DNA from: an archaeon | GTDB lineage: Archaea; Nanobdellota; Nanobdellia; Pacearchaeales; GW2011-AR1 | Assembly (NCBI GenBank): GCA_030593225.1 | Contig: JAUVHP010000004.1 | Location: 1-25,788 of the forward strand | Direction: 5' to 3' | Length of the DNA: 25,788 bases | Shown: one piece after another, positions 1 through 7,401 of the stretch | Layout of the letters: the number at the start of each line of letters is the position of its first letter | How positions within the stretch are numbered: the first letter of the stretch is position 1 | Notes under the pieces: generated by a model | What the model was told of the DNA's origin: nothing | Seen by the model: the letters and a program-made list of their open reading frames with translations, nothing else | The model's database searches: none | Translations under genes and position numbers: made by a program

Positions 1-197
1 ATGAAGAAAAAATAAAAACACTAATACAAGCAGGAGAATATTTTATTGAAAGATTAGAATTTCATCATAAAAAAAATGTAGAATTGATTAATGAATCTAT
101 TGATAAAAAAATAACAAATATAAATGAATTTGATAATGATATTAAAGAAATCCAAGAATCAATAAATAGACTTAAAGAAAGAATAAAGAAAGAATAA
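1..197 (+). CDS. Partial coiled-coil protein, C-terminal end
   Basis: The frame that ends in TAA at 195-197 is open to the left edge, so this is the last 64 or so residues of a gene that begins outside the window. The visible part is rich in Glu, Lys, Ile and Asn with heptad-like spacing (for example KEIQESINRLKERIKKE at the end), which predicts a coiled coil. The ATG at position 1 lies in another frame and stops after four codons. No family is recognised. The next gene begins one base after this stop. Confidence 0.7.
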   Translation, partial: EEKIKTLIQAGEYFIERLEFHHKKNVELINESIDKKITNINEFDNDIKEIQESINRLKERIKKE

Positions 198-198
198 A

Positions 199-360
199 AT
201 GGGCTGTGGTCATCCAATAGTATTAGAAATATATTCAAATTCAAAACACACAGATATAGAATATTATAGATGTGTAAAGTGTTGGAAAAAATCAAAAAAA
301 CAATTCGGGATAAAGATAATATCAGAATTAAAACACGATATATTAAACAAATTAAAATGA
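199..360 (+). CDS. Small cysteine-containing protein
   Basis: A 53-residue protein starting at ATG 199, one base after the previous stop (TAA-A-ATG). It has a CGH near residue 3 and a CVKC pair at residues 25-28, so a single zinc site formed by Cys3, His5 and the CxxC pair is plausible. The stop overlaps the next start as ATGA at 357-360, as is common between real genes here. No family is recognised; function unknown. Confidence 0.6.
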   Translation: MGCGHPIVLEIYSNSKHTDIEYYRCVKCWKKSKKQFGIKIISELKHDILNKLK

Positions 361-653
361 AAAAAGAAAAACAAGTAGCAAGTATTGAGAAAAGATTTCT
401 TGAGAAATTCCCAATATCAGGAGCGACAGGTTCAATATCAATTCAATTTATGAAAGATGAGAAAAAGAAGTTCTTAAAGAAAAAAGAAAAATTAAAACAG
501 AAGTCTAAAGAAGTAATTAAAGAATTAGACAAAGAAATAAAACGGTTAAGAAAATGTAGAATCGGACAGATTGGAGATAAACATATACAAGTTAATATTA
601 ATGAATGTAATAAATTAAAGAAATTAAAAGAAAGATTGGAAAAATTAAAATGA
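357..653 (+). CDS. Basic coiled-coil protein
   Basis: Start chosen at ATG 357, which overlaps the upstream stop as ATGA; a longer frame from 270 would overlap the upstream gene heavily. The 98-residue product is very rich in Lys and Glu. A short non-helical part (FPISGATGSISIQF, about residues 17-30) precedes a long predicted coiled coil that ends in KERLEKLK. That ending matches the recurrent terminal peptide described in the findings. Function unknown; a DNA-binding or structural role would be a guess. Confidence 0.65.
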   Translation: MKKEKQVASIEKRFLEKFPISGATGSISIQFMKDEKKKFLKKKEKLKQKSKEVIKELDKEIKRLRKCRIGQIGDKHIQVNINECNKLKKLKERLEKLK

Positions 654-958
654 AAATACCAAAAACAATAAGAATAGGTAATAAAGAATTTAAAATCAAA
701 ATTAAAAACAGAATTAGTTGGAGTAAAAAGATATCTGGACAAATTAATTATGATGATAAAGAATTGATGATTAATAAAAAACTGAAAGGAAGAGATTTAG
801 AATCAACTTTTTTTCACGAATTAGCACATGGGCTTTTCCACGAAATGGAATTTAATTATCCACAAATGGTTAAATTTAGGAATGATGAAACATTCATACA
901 AGAATTTGGTTTAAATTTAAGAAAAACTTTTTTAGATTTACTGGAGAAACAAAAATGA
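650..958 (+). CDS. HExxH metallopeptidase-like protein
   Basis: A 102-residue protein with FFHELAHGLFHE at residues 54-65, i.e. the HExxH zinc-binding motif of gluzincin/SprT/ImmA-type peptidases. His56, Glu57 and His60 would be two zinc ligands and the catalytic base. A conserved Glu lies downstream (FIQEFGLNL, about residue 89), a possible third ligand. Many phages and mobile elements carry similar short HELxH proteins of unknown substrate. The ATGA overlaps on both sides place it in the same coupled operon. The motif is clear; the peptidase activity is inferred. Confidence 0.8.
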   Translation: MKIPKTIRIGNKEFKIKIKNRISWSKKISGQINYDDKELMINKKLKGRDLESTFFHELAHGLFHEMEFNYPQMVKFRNDETFIQEFGLNLRKTFLDLLEKQK

Positions 959-1197
959 AACCGTCTGAGATACAAATAAGTCAAAATTTTGGTCAAGATT
1001 TAGAAGGTGCAAAGAAATTCGGTGAAGATATGTCTGAATTTTTAGAACCTTTACAAAATGCAGGTATGATTAGTTTTGAAAAAAAGACAAGAAGAATATG
1101 TGATTTCTGTGGAAAAGAATTAAAAGAAAATGATAAATTTATTACTATTGGAGAAGATGATAAATGTGAAGAATGTCAAAATAAGGAGAAAAAATAA
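955..1197 (+). CDS. Small zinc-finger protein
   Basis: An 80-residue protein with an acidic N-terminal half and a C-terminal C4 zinc knuckle: CDFCGKEL at about residues 49-52 and CEECQNKEKK at about 71-74. The arrangement CxxC-x18-CxxC fits a small treble-clef or zinc-ribbon fold. It starts inside the stop of the metallopeptidase-like gene (ATGA) and ends in TAATG, sharing one base with the next start. Function unknown. Confidence 0.65.
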   Translation: MKPSEIQISQNFGQDLEGAKKFGEDMSEFLEPLQNAGMISFEKKTRRICDFCGKELKENDKFITIGEDDKCEECQNKEKK

Positions 1198-1409
1198 TGG
1201 AAATTGATATGAAACCATTAACAGAAGACCAAAAATATCTATATCAAAAGATTATGAAATTAAAATTCGATGAGAAAGTTATTAAGATGTCTTATGACGA
1301 TTTATTTGCAGTTTTAGATAGAGTTAAGTTTTGTTACTTTATGGATGCATGTTGTATAGACCCAATGGCAAGAAAAGTATTAAAAGATAAATTGGAGAAA
1401 ATAGAATGA
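1197..1409 (+). CDS. Unknown 70-residue protein
   Basis: Short soluble protein with a Cys-containing helix (FCYFMDACCIDP, about residues 43-54) and a C-terminus, KVLKDKLEKIE, that resembles the recurrent Leu-rich tail of other proteins in this window. The start shares one base with the preceding TAA and the stop overlaps the next gene as ATGA. No family recognised. Confidence 0.6.
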   Translation: MEIDMKPLTEDQKYLYQKIMKLKFDEKVIKMSYDDLFAVLDRVKFCYFMDACCIDPMARKVLKDKLEKIE

Positions 1410-2209
1410 AAAAAATAGTTAATGTATCAAAAATAGCAGAAGAATTATCAAAAGGAGGACAATTAGAGACTTATTGGGATTATCGTGATAAATTATCAGA
1501 TGAACAATGTATAAATATTATAAATGAAGAAGATGGACTTAGTGAAGTAGAAAATGAGGTATTTGACAATGATGGATATACTTATGAAACAATCACAGAT
1601 GCGATAGATAAAAAAATTGAAGAAGATAATTTAGAACTAACTGACGAAGAAAAAGAAGAATTAAGATATGCCTGCGAAGAAAGATTTGAATATAATTTTA
1701 ATGGTTTAATTAAAAACTCTGAAATAAATATAAGAGTTCAATTAGAAACAAATGAAAATATGATTGATATTAATGATATTAAAAATTCTGACACATTAAA
1801 AGCATTCAAAAAAGTTTTCAAAGGAAAATATAAAAAAGAAGATTTAGATAATGAAATAGCAAATGCTTTTAATTATGCTAAATTCGCATTTTATTTTAAA
1901 GTTAAGGGTGAAGATATTTTAAAATTAAGAGAACAAGTTTTGAAAGGTTATATTGAATTAAGAAAAGGATTACAATTTGGCTTATTTGATAATTGTAATG
2001 GTGGAGGTAGTTTATTAGAAATGGAATTATTAAAAAATATAAAGTTAAGTTTAAAGGATTGGAGATTTAATAATATAAATGAAGAAATTGTAGGTAAATT
2101 AGATGGAGTAAGTGATATGGGTTATTATAGTGTAAATATATTATCTGATGAGATAAGTAGTTACGGAATTCAAGAGACATATGGTTTATGTGGGTGGCAG
2201 GAGTTTTAA
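1406..2209 (+). CDS. Unknown acidic 267-residue protein
   Basis: A soluble, strongly acidic protein. An N-terminal helical part (residues 1-110) is rich in Glu and Asp, including LTDEEKEELRYACEERFEYN. A C-terminal part contains a Gly-rich turn (DNCNGGGSLLEMELLKN, about residues 196-212) and ends in YGLCGWQEF. Beta-type segments with 'INIRVQLETNENM' and 'FAFYFKVKGEDIL' suggest a mixed alpha/beta fold. It is coupled by ATGA to the gene upstream. I do not recognise the family. Confidence 0.65.
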   Translation: MKKIVNVSKIAEELSKGGQLETYWDYRDKLSDEQCINIINEEDGLSEVENEVFDNDGYTYETITDAIDKKIEEDNLELTDEEKEELRYACEERFEYNFNGLIKNSEINIRVQLETNENMIDINDIKNSDTLKAFKKVFKGKYKKEDLDNEIANAFNYAKFAFYFKVKGEDILKLREQVLKGYIELRKGLQFGLFDNCNGGGSLLEMELLKNIKLSLKDWRFNNINEEIVGKLDGVSDMGYYSVNILSDEISSYGIQETYGLCGWQEF

Positions 2210-2210
2210 A

Positions 2211-2300
2211 ATGGAAAACTGGAAAATAAAAATGATATTATGGATAATCGCCATGGTAACATCTATAGTAATAATAATGATTATGTTATATTTAAAATGA
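2211..2300 (+). CDS. Single-pass membrane miniprotein
   Basis: A 29-residue ORF starting one base after the preceding TAA and ending in an ATGA overlap with the next gene. After a short polar start (MENWKIK) it is one hydrophobic helix of about 20 residues (ILWIIAMVTSIVIIMIMLY), so it should sit in the membrane. The exact junctions on both sides support it as a real gene in spite of its size. Function unknown. Confidence 0.5.
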   Translation: MENWKIKMILWIIAMVTSIVIIMIMLYLK

Positions 2301-2518
2301 AAAACAAAATTAAACAAATATTAAAAAAGTTTGAAGAAATTGAAGAAGTATGGAGCACATTATCTCCTATTGAAAGAGATAAATCAGATTCATTATTTAA
2401 TGAAGAATATAGTTTATCATATTGTCTCAGATGGGGGATGAATTCTTGTGATGAGATATTGAAAAATTTTGTTGCTATAAATAGTGGTAAAGAAAAAGTA
2501 GGTATGGGAGATATTTAA
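2297..2518 (+). CDS. Unknown 73-residue protein
   Basis: Start taken at ATG 2297 in the ATGA overlap with the membrane miniprotein; an upstream in-frame ATG at 2240 would overlap that gene. The product is helical (KIKQILKKFEEIEEVW) with a Cys at about residue 42 and another at about 50. No family recognised. The next start follows its stop after one base. Confidence 0.6.
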   Translation: MKNKIKQILKKFEEIEEVWSTLSPIERDKSDSLFNEEYSLSYCLRWGMNSCDEILKNFVAINSGKEKVGMGDI

Positions 2519-2519
2519 A

Positions 2520-2747
2520 ATGAAAGAAATAATAAAACCAAGAGAAAAAGAAGAAGATTTGATTGGAGGAATAAATAGAAAAAATAAAATTATGGAAAAA
2601 CTTAACTCATGCTTTGAAGAAAAATCAATAGATGAAAAAGACGAAGAGAATATATTGAATTGGGCTTGTGGTGGGATAGACGATAAGAGATTATTTTATT
2701 TGTTAGATAAAATTAAATTTAAAAGATTGAAGAATATTTTTAATTAA
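2520..2747 (+). CDS. Unknown 75-residue protein
   Basis: Small charged helical protein (MKEIIKPREKEEDLIGGINR at the start, FKRLKNIFN at the end) with Cys residues at about 31 and 50. It lies between two TAA-A-ATG junctions, directly upstream of the DNA ligase gene, so it is probably translated from the same mRNA. No family recognised. Confidence 0.6.
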   Translation: MKEIIKPREKEEDLIGGINRKNKIMEKLNSCFEEKSIDEKDEENILNWACGGIDDKRLFYLLDKIKFKRLKNIFN

Positions 2748-2748
2748 A

Positions 2749-3867
2749 ATGAAAAAAGAATTAAACATAATATACAAAAGAAATACAAATGGAAGTATTA
2801 ATCAGTGGCAAATATTTGTAGATAATAATAGTTATTACACAGAAGAAGGGATACTTGATGGTAAGATAACCCGTTCTAAATCTAAAATAATTAAAGGAAA
2901 GAATATTGGAAGAAGTAATGAAACTACTGATTTTGAACAAGCATGTAAAGAAGCTGAAAGTAAATATACAAAGAAAACTGATTCTGGATATACTGAAGAT
3001 ATAAATAAAATAGATACGGCTAAAAAGTTTTTTTCTCCAATGCTCGCTCATAAATATATTGATTATAAGGATAAAGTAGAATTTCCACTATTGGTTTCTC
3101 CTAAAATAGATGGAGCAAGAATGATTGTTAGGAAAGAAGGATTATTTACAAGAAAAGGAAAAGAGTATGTATCTTGTCCTCATATACATGAATTATTTAA
3201 ATCACTATTCGAGAAACATCCTAATTGGATAATTGATGGAGAAATATATTCACATGATATATCATTTGAAAAGATTATGAGTTTAGTAAGAAAATCAAAA
3301 CCTACTATTGAAAATTTAGAAGAATCTGCAAAAATAGTTAGTATTTATATTTTTGATGGTGTTATTGATGATGTTAATTTAGGATTTGAGAAAAGATTTG
3401 CAGTTATTAAATCTGAAATAAATAAAATCATTGGGAAAACTAAATTTATAAAATTTGTTGATAACACTTATATAAAATCGGACACTAAAGTAGAAGAATT
3501 CCATAATAGATTTATTTCTGAAGGATACGAAGGGTTGATGATAAGAGTTTGGGATTCCATCTATGAAAATAAAAGAAGTAAGAAATTATTAAAGTATAAA
3601 CATTTTATGGATACAGAATTTAAGATTATTGATGTAGTTGAAGGGTTAGGCAATCGTTCTGGTATGGCAGGAAATTTAGTATTAGAAATGAAAGACAAAA
3701 AAACATTTTCTTCTGGAATAAAAGGTGGAGAAGATTATTACAAATATTTATTAGAAAATAAATCTAAGATTATTGGTAAATTTTGTACTATTCGTTATCA
3801 AGAACTTTCTTCCGATGGTATTCCAAGATTTCCTGTTTGTATTGACATAGGGAGAGTTGACATTTAA
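2749..3867 (+). CDS. ATP-dependent DNA ligase, phage type
   Basis: Seals nicks in duplex DNA through a ligase-AMP intermediate. The adenylation motif I is SPKIDGAR with Lys119 as the predicted AMP-accepting residue. Motif III is IIDGEIYSH (about 160), IIIa is IYIFDGVID, IV is EGLMIRV (about 260), and V is KLLKYKHF followed by the OB-fold domain (DTEFKIIDVVEG...). An N-terminal region (residues 1-80, ending NETTDFEQACKEAESKY and SGY) matches the WGR-like extension seen on some phage and giant-virus ligases. The 372-residue length fits this class. It points to self-encoded DNA replication or repair in the element. Confidence 0.93.
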   Translation: MKKELNIIYKRNTNGSINQWQIFVDNNSYYTEEGILDGKITRSKSKIIKGKNIGRSNETTDFEQACKEAESKYTKKTDSGYTEDINKIDTAKKFFSPMLAHKYIDYKDKVEFPLLVSPKIDGARMIVRKEGLFTRKGKEYVSCPHIHELFKSLFEKHPNWIIDGEIYSHDISFEKIMSLVRKSKPTIENLEESAKIVSIYIFDGVIDDVNLGFEKRFAVIKSEINKIIGKTKFIKFVDNTYIKSDTKVEEFHNRFISEGYEGLMIRVWDSIYENKRSKKLLKYKHFMDTEFKIIDVVEGLGNRSGMAGNLVLEMKDKKTFSSGIKGGEDYYKYLLENKSKIIGKFCTIRYQELSSDGIPRFPVCIDIGRVDI

Positions 3868-3868
3868 A

Positions 3869-4042
3869 ATGGAATTTACAGAAGAAAGCATATCAAAAAC
3901 AAGATTTAAGGTATTATTTAATAATCTATTACTTAAAAGCAAGAATTCTGTAACAATAGAGAAAAAGTATATAAATGGCTTATTTTATGAAGTTAAACCA
4001 ATTAGCAATCATATATTAAATAAGTTGCGTGTAAAAATATAA
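3869..4042 (+). CDS. Unknown 57-residue protein
   Basis: Start set at ATG 3869, one base after the ligase stop; a longer frame from 3857 would begin inside the ligase. The product is basic with alternating helix and strand (FKVLFNNLLLKSKNSVTIEKKY) and ends in NKLRVKI. No family recognised. Its stop is again followed by A-ATG. Confidence 0.55.
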   Translation: MEFTEESISKTRFKVLFNNLLLKSKNSVTIEKKYINGLFYEVKPISNHILNKLRVKI

Positions 4043-4043
4043 A

Positions 4044-4394
4044 ATGGAAAATAAAGATAACCATACAAAAAGAGAAAGTGAATTAATCTCAAAGTATAGC
4101 AAGAAAATAAATAATATAAAATTTCTTCTTATAGCGACCGAAATAGAAAAAAGTGCCTATAAGAAAATAATGGGGAGACAATCAAGATTTGGAGATATAT
4201 TAAGAAATGATTATCCAAAAGAATTTGAGGAGATAAAAGATAAATTTAATAAATTGTATGGAAAATCTCCAACGAAAAAAGATTTTATTATTGAAGAAAT
4301 TAATAGAATTTCCTCTAAAGGTTTTAAAGGAGCAGGAGTATGGATAAAAAACAAATTAAATAAAAGATTTAATATTAAACAAAATGGAAAATAA
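4044..4394 (+). CDS. Unknown basic 116-residue protein
   Basis: Helical, Lys-rich protein with segments RESELISKYSKKIN and GRQSRFGDILRNDYPKEFEEI. A Gly-rich basic C-terminus (SSKGFKGAGVWIKNKLNKRF) could contact nucleic acid, but that is only inferred from charge. Its last 11 bases overlap the next gene. No family recognised. Confidence 0.6.
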   Translation: MENKDNHTKRESELISKYSKKINNIKFLLIATEIEKSAYKKIMGRQSRFGDILRNDYPKEFEEIKDKFNKLYGKSPTKKDFIIEEINRISSKGFKGAGVWIKNKLNKRFNIKQNGK

Positions 4395-4545
4395 AAGAAT
4401 AAATAATTTTTTAGAAGAACTATTTGAGTTATATAAAAAACACGATTTATCAATAGCACATGAAGATGACCAAGGAGGATTTATAATTGAAAGTTATAAA
4501 TCAGAAAATATAGAATGGATGAAACACGCACAAGATAAAATATGA
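4384..4545 (+). CDS. Small phage-type protein (HEDDQGGF)
   Basis: A 53-residue acidic protein: a helix (FLEELFELYKKHDLSIAHEDD), then GGFIIESY, then NIEWMKHAQDKI. The layout 'helix, xHEDxxGxF, WxxxA' is like a class of small phage and prophage proteins of unknown function; the match is from memory and not certain. It begins 11 bases inside the previous gene and ends in an ATGA overlap. Confidence 0.55.
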   Translation: MENKRINNFLEELFELYKKHDLSIAHEDDQGGFIIESYKSENIEWMKHAQDKI

Positions 4546-4697
4546 TTAATATAAAAAAGAGTAAAGAATTATTTAGTTTTTGGTTAAACAAAACAAATTC
4601 AAAAAGTATGCAAGATGCTATAGAAGACGATGACTTAGAAAAAGCAACTTTGTTGTTTCGAGAATCGTTCAATCAAGGACTCGTTGAAAAAAAATAA
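4542..4697 (+). CDS. Unknown 51-residue protein
   Basis: Starts in the ATGA overlap with the previous gene. The product MINIKKSKELFSFWLNKTNS... is mostly helical with an acidic patch (AIEDDDLEKATLLF) and no Cys. No family recognised; supported by its junction and a codon pattern like that of its neighbours. Confidence 0.5.
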   Translation: MINIKKSKELFSFWLNKTNSKSMQDAIEDDDLEKATLLFRESFNQGLVEKK

Positions 4698-4704
4698 TTT
4701 TAAG

Positions 4705-5916
4705 ATGGAAATAGAAAAAAACAAAGGTTTAAGTAAATGGAAAAAGGCAAAAAGACAAATAGAAAGGATTAATGATATCAGTGGTACAGTAAAAAAATCT
4801 ATTAATAGATATGTTTCATCAGATGATGAAGCCAAACTTGAAACATTAGATAATGCTATTAATGAATTATCTAAAGATGATGAAAAAGATGAAAGTGAAT
4901 TTAGATTTAATATAACCGGGAATATAACGACTGATATTATTAGAAATTTAGTGAAAGAAAAAGGTAGAGATATTGACCCAAAAGAAATTAGAAAGATAGT
5001 TGATGAATATTTGGGTGACAAATCATCTGAATCTATTCATTTTAAATTTTTTAAAATTCCTGAAAATGATAGATTAAAATATTATCAATTACTGATTAAA
5101 TTTTCCAATTTCTTACTTAGTGAAGATAAAAAACAATTTCCAGATATATGGGATAAAATTATACAACCAATAATTGATAATGGAAGAATTTTTGATATAG
5201 AAGAAGAAGTTACTAATATTTTAAATTCTACTGATAGTAAAGAAACTGGAATGCCATTTGACCAAATTATATTAAATTGCCGGATTCCAATAAAAGATAG
5301 AATTTATTATGGATTAGTAGTAAGTAGATGTATATTTGATGATAGTGGAGAATCAGGGATGTTCAATATATCTGAATCAGATATCCGAAACCAATCTAAA
5401 TTATTTTTTAGTTGTTATTCTAAAATTGATAAAAACGGTGAAAGAAAATGTTATCGTGAATATTTTAATACAGAAAAAGATAAGTTAAATTTTTTTCAAA
5501 AAAGATTAATTAGTTTTTTTTATTCATTTTGTAATTTCTTAAATGAGCCAGAAGTTGAGATTATAGAAAGTTCATTTAATCCAAAAAATAATAAAAGAAG
5601 AAAAGAAAAAGGAAGCATGGCTCTTCCATCAAGTAAAAAAATAAGAATTTATGGGACACTTAAAAAATATATTTATGAATATAGTGAAAATCTATCTAAT
5701 TCAATAAACCATAGATTTAGAGTTAGAGGTCATTTTAGGCACTTGAGAGATAAGGAAAGATATTCTATATTATATAAACTTCCTAAAGATAAACTTATTG
5801 CAAAAGGTTATCAAATATCAAATGACTTAATAAAAAAGTGGGTTAAACCCTATACAAAGGGGCAAGGAATATTAATTGATAAAACTTATAATTTATCTAA
5901 AGGTGGTAAAAAATAA
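4705..5916 (+). CDS. Phage-type protein with VRGHFR motif
   Basis: A 403-residue soluble protein; start at ATG 4705, since the longer frame begins with TTG inside the upstream gene. Residues 1-120 are charged and helical. The middle has cysteines in a beta-like region (about residues 190-240). The C-terminus has FRVRGHFRHLRDKERYS followed by KKWVKPYTKGQGI. A 'VRGHFR...W..P..RG' ending recurs in uncharacterised phage and plasmid proteins, where it is presumed to bind nucleic acid. The exact role is unknown. This is the largest gene of the left operon. Confidence 0.7.
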   Translation: MEIEKNKGLSKWKKAKRQIERINDISGTVKKSINRYVSSDDEAKLETLDNAINELSKDDEKDESEFRFNITGNITTDIIRNLVKEKGRDIDPKEIRKIVDEYLGDKSSESIHFKFFKIPENDRLKYYQLLIKFSNFLLSEDKKQFPDIWDKIIQPIIDNGRIFDIEEEVTNILNSTDSKETGMPFDQIILNCRIPIKDRIYYGLVVSRCIFDDSGESGMFNISESDIRNQSKLFFSCYSKIDKNGERKCYREYFNTEKDKLNFFQKRLISFFYSFCNFLNEPEVEIIESSFNPKNNKRRKEKGSMALPSSKKIRIYGTLKKYIYEYSENLSNSINHRFRVRGHFRHLRDKERYSILYKLPKDKLIAKGYQISNDLIKKWVKPYTKGQGILIDKTYNLSKGGKK

Positions 5917-5917
5917 A

Positions 5918-6106
5918 ATGGGGGAATTTAAATACGACAAACCAGAAAAATATCCTCATGGATATTGGGTAGGTTATCAAGATGAGATTTGGCCATTGAC
6001 TGAAGAAGGATATATTGGTAAACATGGTGAATTAGAAGGTGGAATTTGCGTAGCATTAGTGTTTGTAACAATATTATTAATATTCTCGTTTTTATTTTGG
6101 ATTTGA
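5918..6106 (+). CDS. Tail-anchored small membrane protein
   Basis: A 62-residue protein starting one base after the previous stop. The first 40 residues are polar and aromatic (YPHGYWVGYQDEIWPLTEEGY). The last 20 (ICVALVFVTILLIFSFLFWI) form one hydrophobic helix at the very C-terminus, so it should be anchored with its N-terminal part exposed. No family recognised. Confidence 0.6.
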   Translation: MGEFKYDKPEKYPHGYWVGYQDEIWPLTEEGYIGKHGELEGGICVALVFVTILLIFSFLFWI

Positions 6107-6114
6107 GATTAAAA

Positions 6115-6483
6115 ATGAAAAAAGAAGATAAAGAAAAAATACTTGATAGATTAGAAGGGAAAAAGATAATTGAATTAGGAAAATGTCCTTATTGTAATTC
6201 AAATAATTATTCAAGAGAAATCAATTCATTAGAAGATTTTACCAGAGCTGATTGTTTTTGCGATAATTGTAAAGAAAATTTTACTGAATATTTTGGGTTA
6301 GACGAAATTCAATTTGAAGAAAATGATGAAATATTTACTTATAATAATGTTCTAAGTTTTGATGAAAAAAATATAATTAAAGAATGGGCAGAAGAACAAA
6401 TTGAAATGGATATTGATGAAGATTATCAAATAAAGCTAAAAAGAATAATTAATATAATGAATGGTGAGGTTAATGAAGATTAA
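6115..6483 (+). CDS. Zinc-ribbon protein with ILDRL leader
   Basis: Start set at ATG 6115. Its first 17 residues (MKKEDKEKILDRLEGKK) are nearly repeated at the starts of the genes at 6495 and 25414. Residues 24-54 hold a zinc ribbon: CPYCNS and CFCDNC. The rest is acidic (IIKEWAEEQIEMDIDEDY). Ribbon plus acidic tail suggests a protein-protein or nucleic-acid adaptor; function unknown. See the findings for the leader peptide. Confidence 0.65.
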   Translation: MKKEDKEKILDRLEGKKIIELGKCPYCNSNNYSREINSLEDFTRADCFCDNCKENFTEYFGLDEIQFEENDEIFTYNNVLSFDEKNIIKEWAEEQIEMDIDEDYQIKLKRIINIMNGEVNED

Positions 6484-6494
6484 AAAAATATAAA

Positions 6495-6665
6495 ATGAAA
6501 AAAGAAGATAAAGAAAAAATACTTGATGCATTACATGGGAAAAAAACAATTAAAATTAAGGTTACTAAGGAAATGCAAAAAGAAATAAATAAACATAGAG
6601 TCCAATGCGGATTATCAGAAGAACCAATTAAACCTGAGTATGAAATGGAGGCTCTTTTTGGATAA
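6495..6665 (+). CDS. Small protein with ILDRL-type leader
   Basis: A 56-residue protein whose start, MKKEDKEKILDALHGKK, is nearly identical to that of the gene at 6115, with 33 identical bases from the ATG on. After the leader comes a different sequence (KEMQKEINKHRVQCGLSEEP). The shared start with unrelated downstream parts suggests either duplication followed by replacement of the body, or a functional leader peptide. Confidence 0.6.
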   Translation: MKKEDKEKILDALHGKKTIKIKVTKEMQKEINKHRVQCGLSEEPIKPEYEMEALFG

Positions 6666-6667
6666 AA

Positions 6668-6709
6668 ATGGAAATGATAATAAAAATAAGTTATAAAAAA
6701 TTAAAATGA
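6668..6709 (+). CDS. Possible 13-residue mini-ORF
   Basis: ATG 6668 follows a TAA by two bases and the ORF (MEMIIKISYKKLK) ends in an ATGA overlap with the next gene. It may be translated simply to carry ribosomes to the next start, or be a remnant. The junctions are the only support. Confidence 0.25.
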   Translation: MEMIIKISYKKLK

Positions 6710-6870
6710 GTGAAGAAGATATTAAAAAAAGAATATTAAAAATTCATAGTTTTGATGAATTTCCATACAAACGAATGAAAGAAGTTTTAGATGCTATTGA
6801 AAAATTAGGATTTGAAATAAGTTTTGTTGATAATGGAAATATTGTTTGTGAGGATAATAAAAATGAATGA
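6706..6870 (+). CDS. Unknown 54-residue protein
   Basis: Starts in an ATGA overlap and ends eight bases inside the next gene. The sequence MSEEDIKKRILKIHSFDEF...MKEVLDAIEKLGFEISFVDNGNIVCED is a helix followed by a beta hairpin, a compact small domain. No family recognised. Confidence 0.5.
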   Translation: MSEEDIKKRILKIHSFDEFPYKRMKEVLDAIEKLGFEISFVDNGNIVCEDNKNE

Positions 6871-7126
6871 ATTAGAAATATTAAAAAGATTAGAAAATAA
6901 AGATACTGGCAAAGATAAACTTACAAATAAGTATCCTTGGTTAGTAGAACCATTATCTAAATTCATTAAAGATACAAGAATTGAAGCCATAAAATATACA
7001 TTAAAAATAAAAGAAATAGAAGAATTAAAACAATCTGTATATAAATTAGCAGAATTAGAACTTATAAATAAAAATGAAGTTCAAGGTATCATAGATGGTA
7101 TTAATTCCATAAATGAAAATGAGTAA
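6863..7126 (+). CDS. Helical protein starting with EILKRL
   Basis: Start at ATG 6863 because the longer frame from 6824 lies inside the previous gene. The 87-residue product begins MNELEILKRLENKD, again the terminal Leu-rich peptide, and is predicted helical throughout (IKEIEELKQSVYKLAELELINK). No family recognised. The broken HD-domain gene begins inside its last codons. Confidence 0.6.
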   Translation: MNELEILKRLENKDTGKDKLTNKYPWLVEPLSKFIKDTRIEAIKYTLKIKEIEELKQSVYKLAELELINKNEVQGIIDGINSINENE

Positions 7127-7199
7127 AATAGAAATAGCAAAACAAATAGCAACTGAAGCACACAAAGGGCAAAAAAGAAGTGATGGATATTTAGAATGA
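7113..7199 (+). pseudogene. HD-domain (RelA/SpoT-like) hydrolase, N-terminal fragment
   Basis: The first 28 codons of a gene related to the HD hydrolase domain of RelA/SpoT/MESH1 proteins: AKQIATEAHKGQKRSDG matches the family's opening helix and 'H..Q.RKDG.PYI.HP' segment. It stops at TGA 7197-7199 before the HP and HD metal motifs. The matching end of the family is found at 8044-8169, after an endonuclease cassette. About 85 codons of the usual domain, including the catalytic His-Asp, are absent from the window, so this half cannot be active. Confidence 0.7.
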
Positions 7200-7233
7200 A
7201 TATTTTGAGTGTCGCTACAAAAAATATTCATTC
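7194..7233. repeat. 13-bp inverted repeat at the break in the HD gene
   Basis: Arms 7194-7206 (GAATGAATATTTT) and 7221-7233 (AAAATATTCATTC) are perfect reverse complements with a 14-base loop. The left arm contains the premature stop of the HD fragment. It lies just upstream of the TATA box of the endonuclease cassette, so it may be the cassette's end or a transcript terminator for the upstream operon. Confidence 0.75.
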
Positions 7234-7242
7234 ATAGAAAGG

Positions 7243-7250
7243 TTTAAATA
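7243..7250 (+). promoter_or_regulatory. Archaeal TATA box (TTTAAATA), leaderless
   Basis: TTTAAATA preceded by a purine-rich BRE-like stretch (GAAAGG). Its centre lies about 26 bases before ATG 7273, the spacing expected if transcription begins at the start codon itself. It would drive the AbrB-like gene and the endonuclease. Confidence 0.7.
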
Positions 7251-7272
7251 ATAGTAAATGCTATTAAAAAAT

Positions 7273-7401
7273 ATGATAATAAGAAAAGTTTGGAAAGCAA
7301 AAAAGAAAAATCAATTATTAATCACTATCCCAAAAAATAGAGGGATTAAAGAAGGAGATTATATTAAAATTGCAAAGGTGAAAGATGACAAGAGGGATTA
7401 A
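7273..7401 (+). CDS. AbrB/SpoVT-like small DNA-binding protein
   Basis: A 42-residue protein, MIIRKVWKAKKKNQLLITIP..., with the swapped-hairpin AbrB pattern 'r.v.k....q.litIPk..gik.GDyIki..v'. Such proteins dimerise and bind operator DNA. The start at 7273 is favoured by the TATA spacing; an in-frame ATG at 7258 would add five residues. The endonuclease begins 17 bases inside its end, so the two are co-translated. It may be an autoregulator of the cassette; this is inferred. Confidence 0.6.
   Translation: MIIRKVWKAKKKNQLLITIPKNRGIKEGDYIKIAKVKDDKRD

Noticed and set aside
443..742. Minus-strand ORFs of 60-130 codons here and at many other places
   Set aside because: They mirror Lys/Glu-rich plus-strand genes and give Phe/Ser/Leu-rich, low-complexity proteins without motifs. 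All well-supported genes are on the plus strand except at the right edge.
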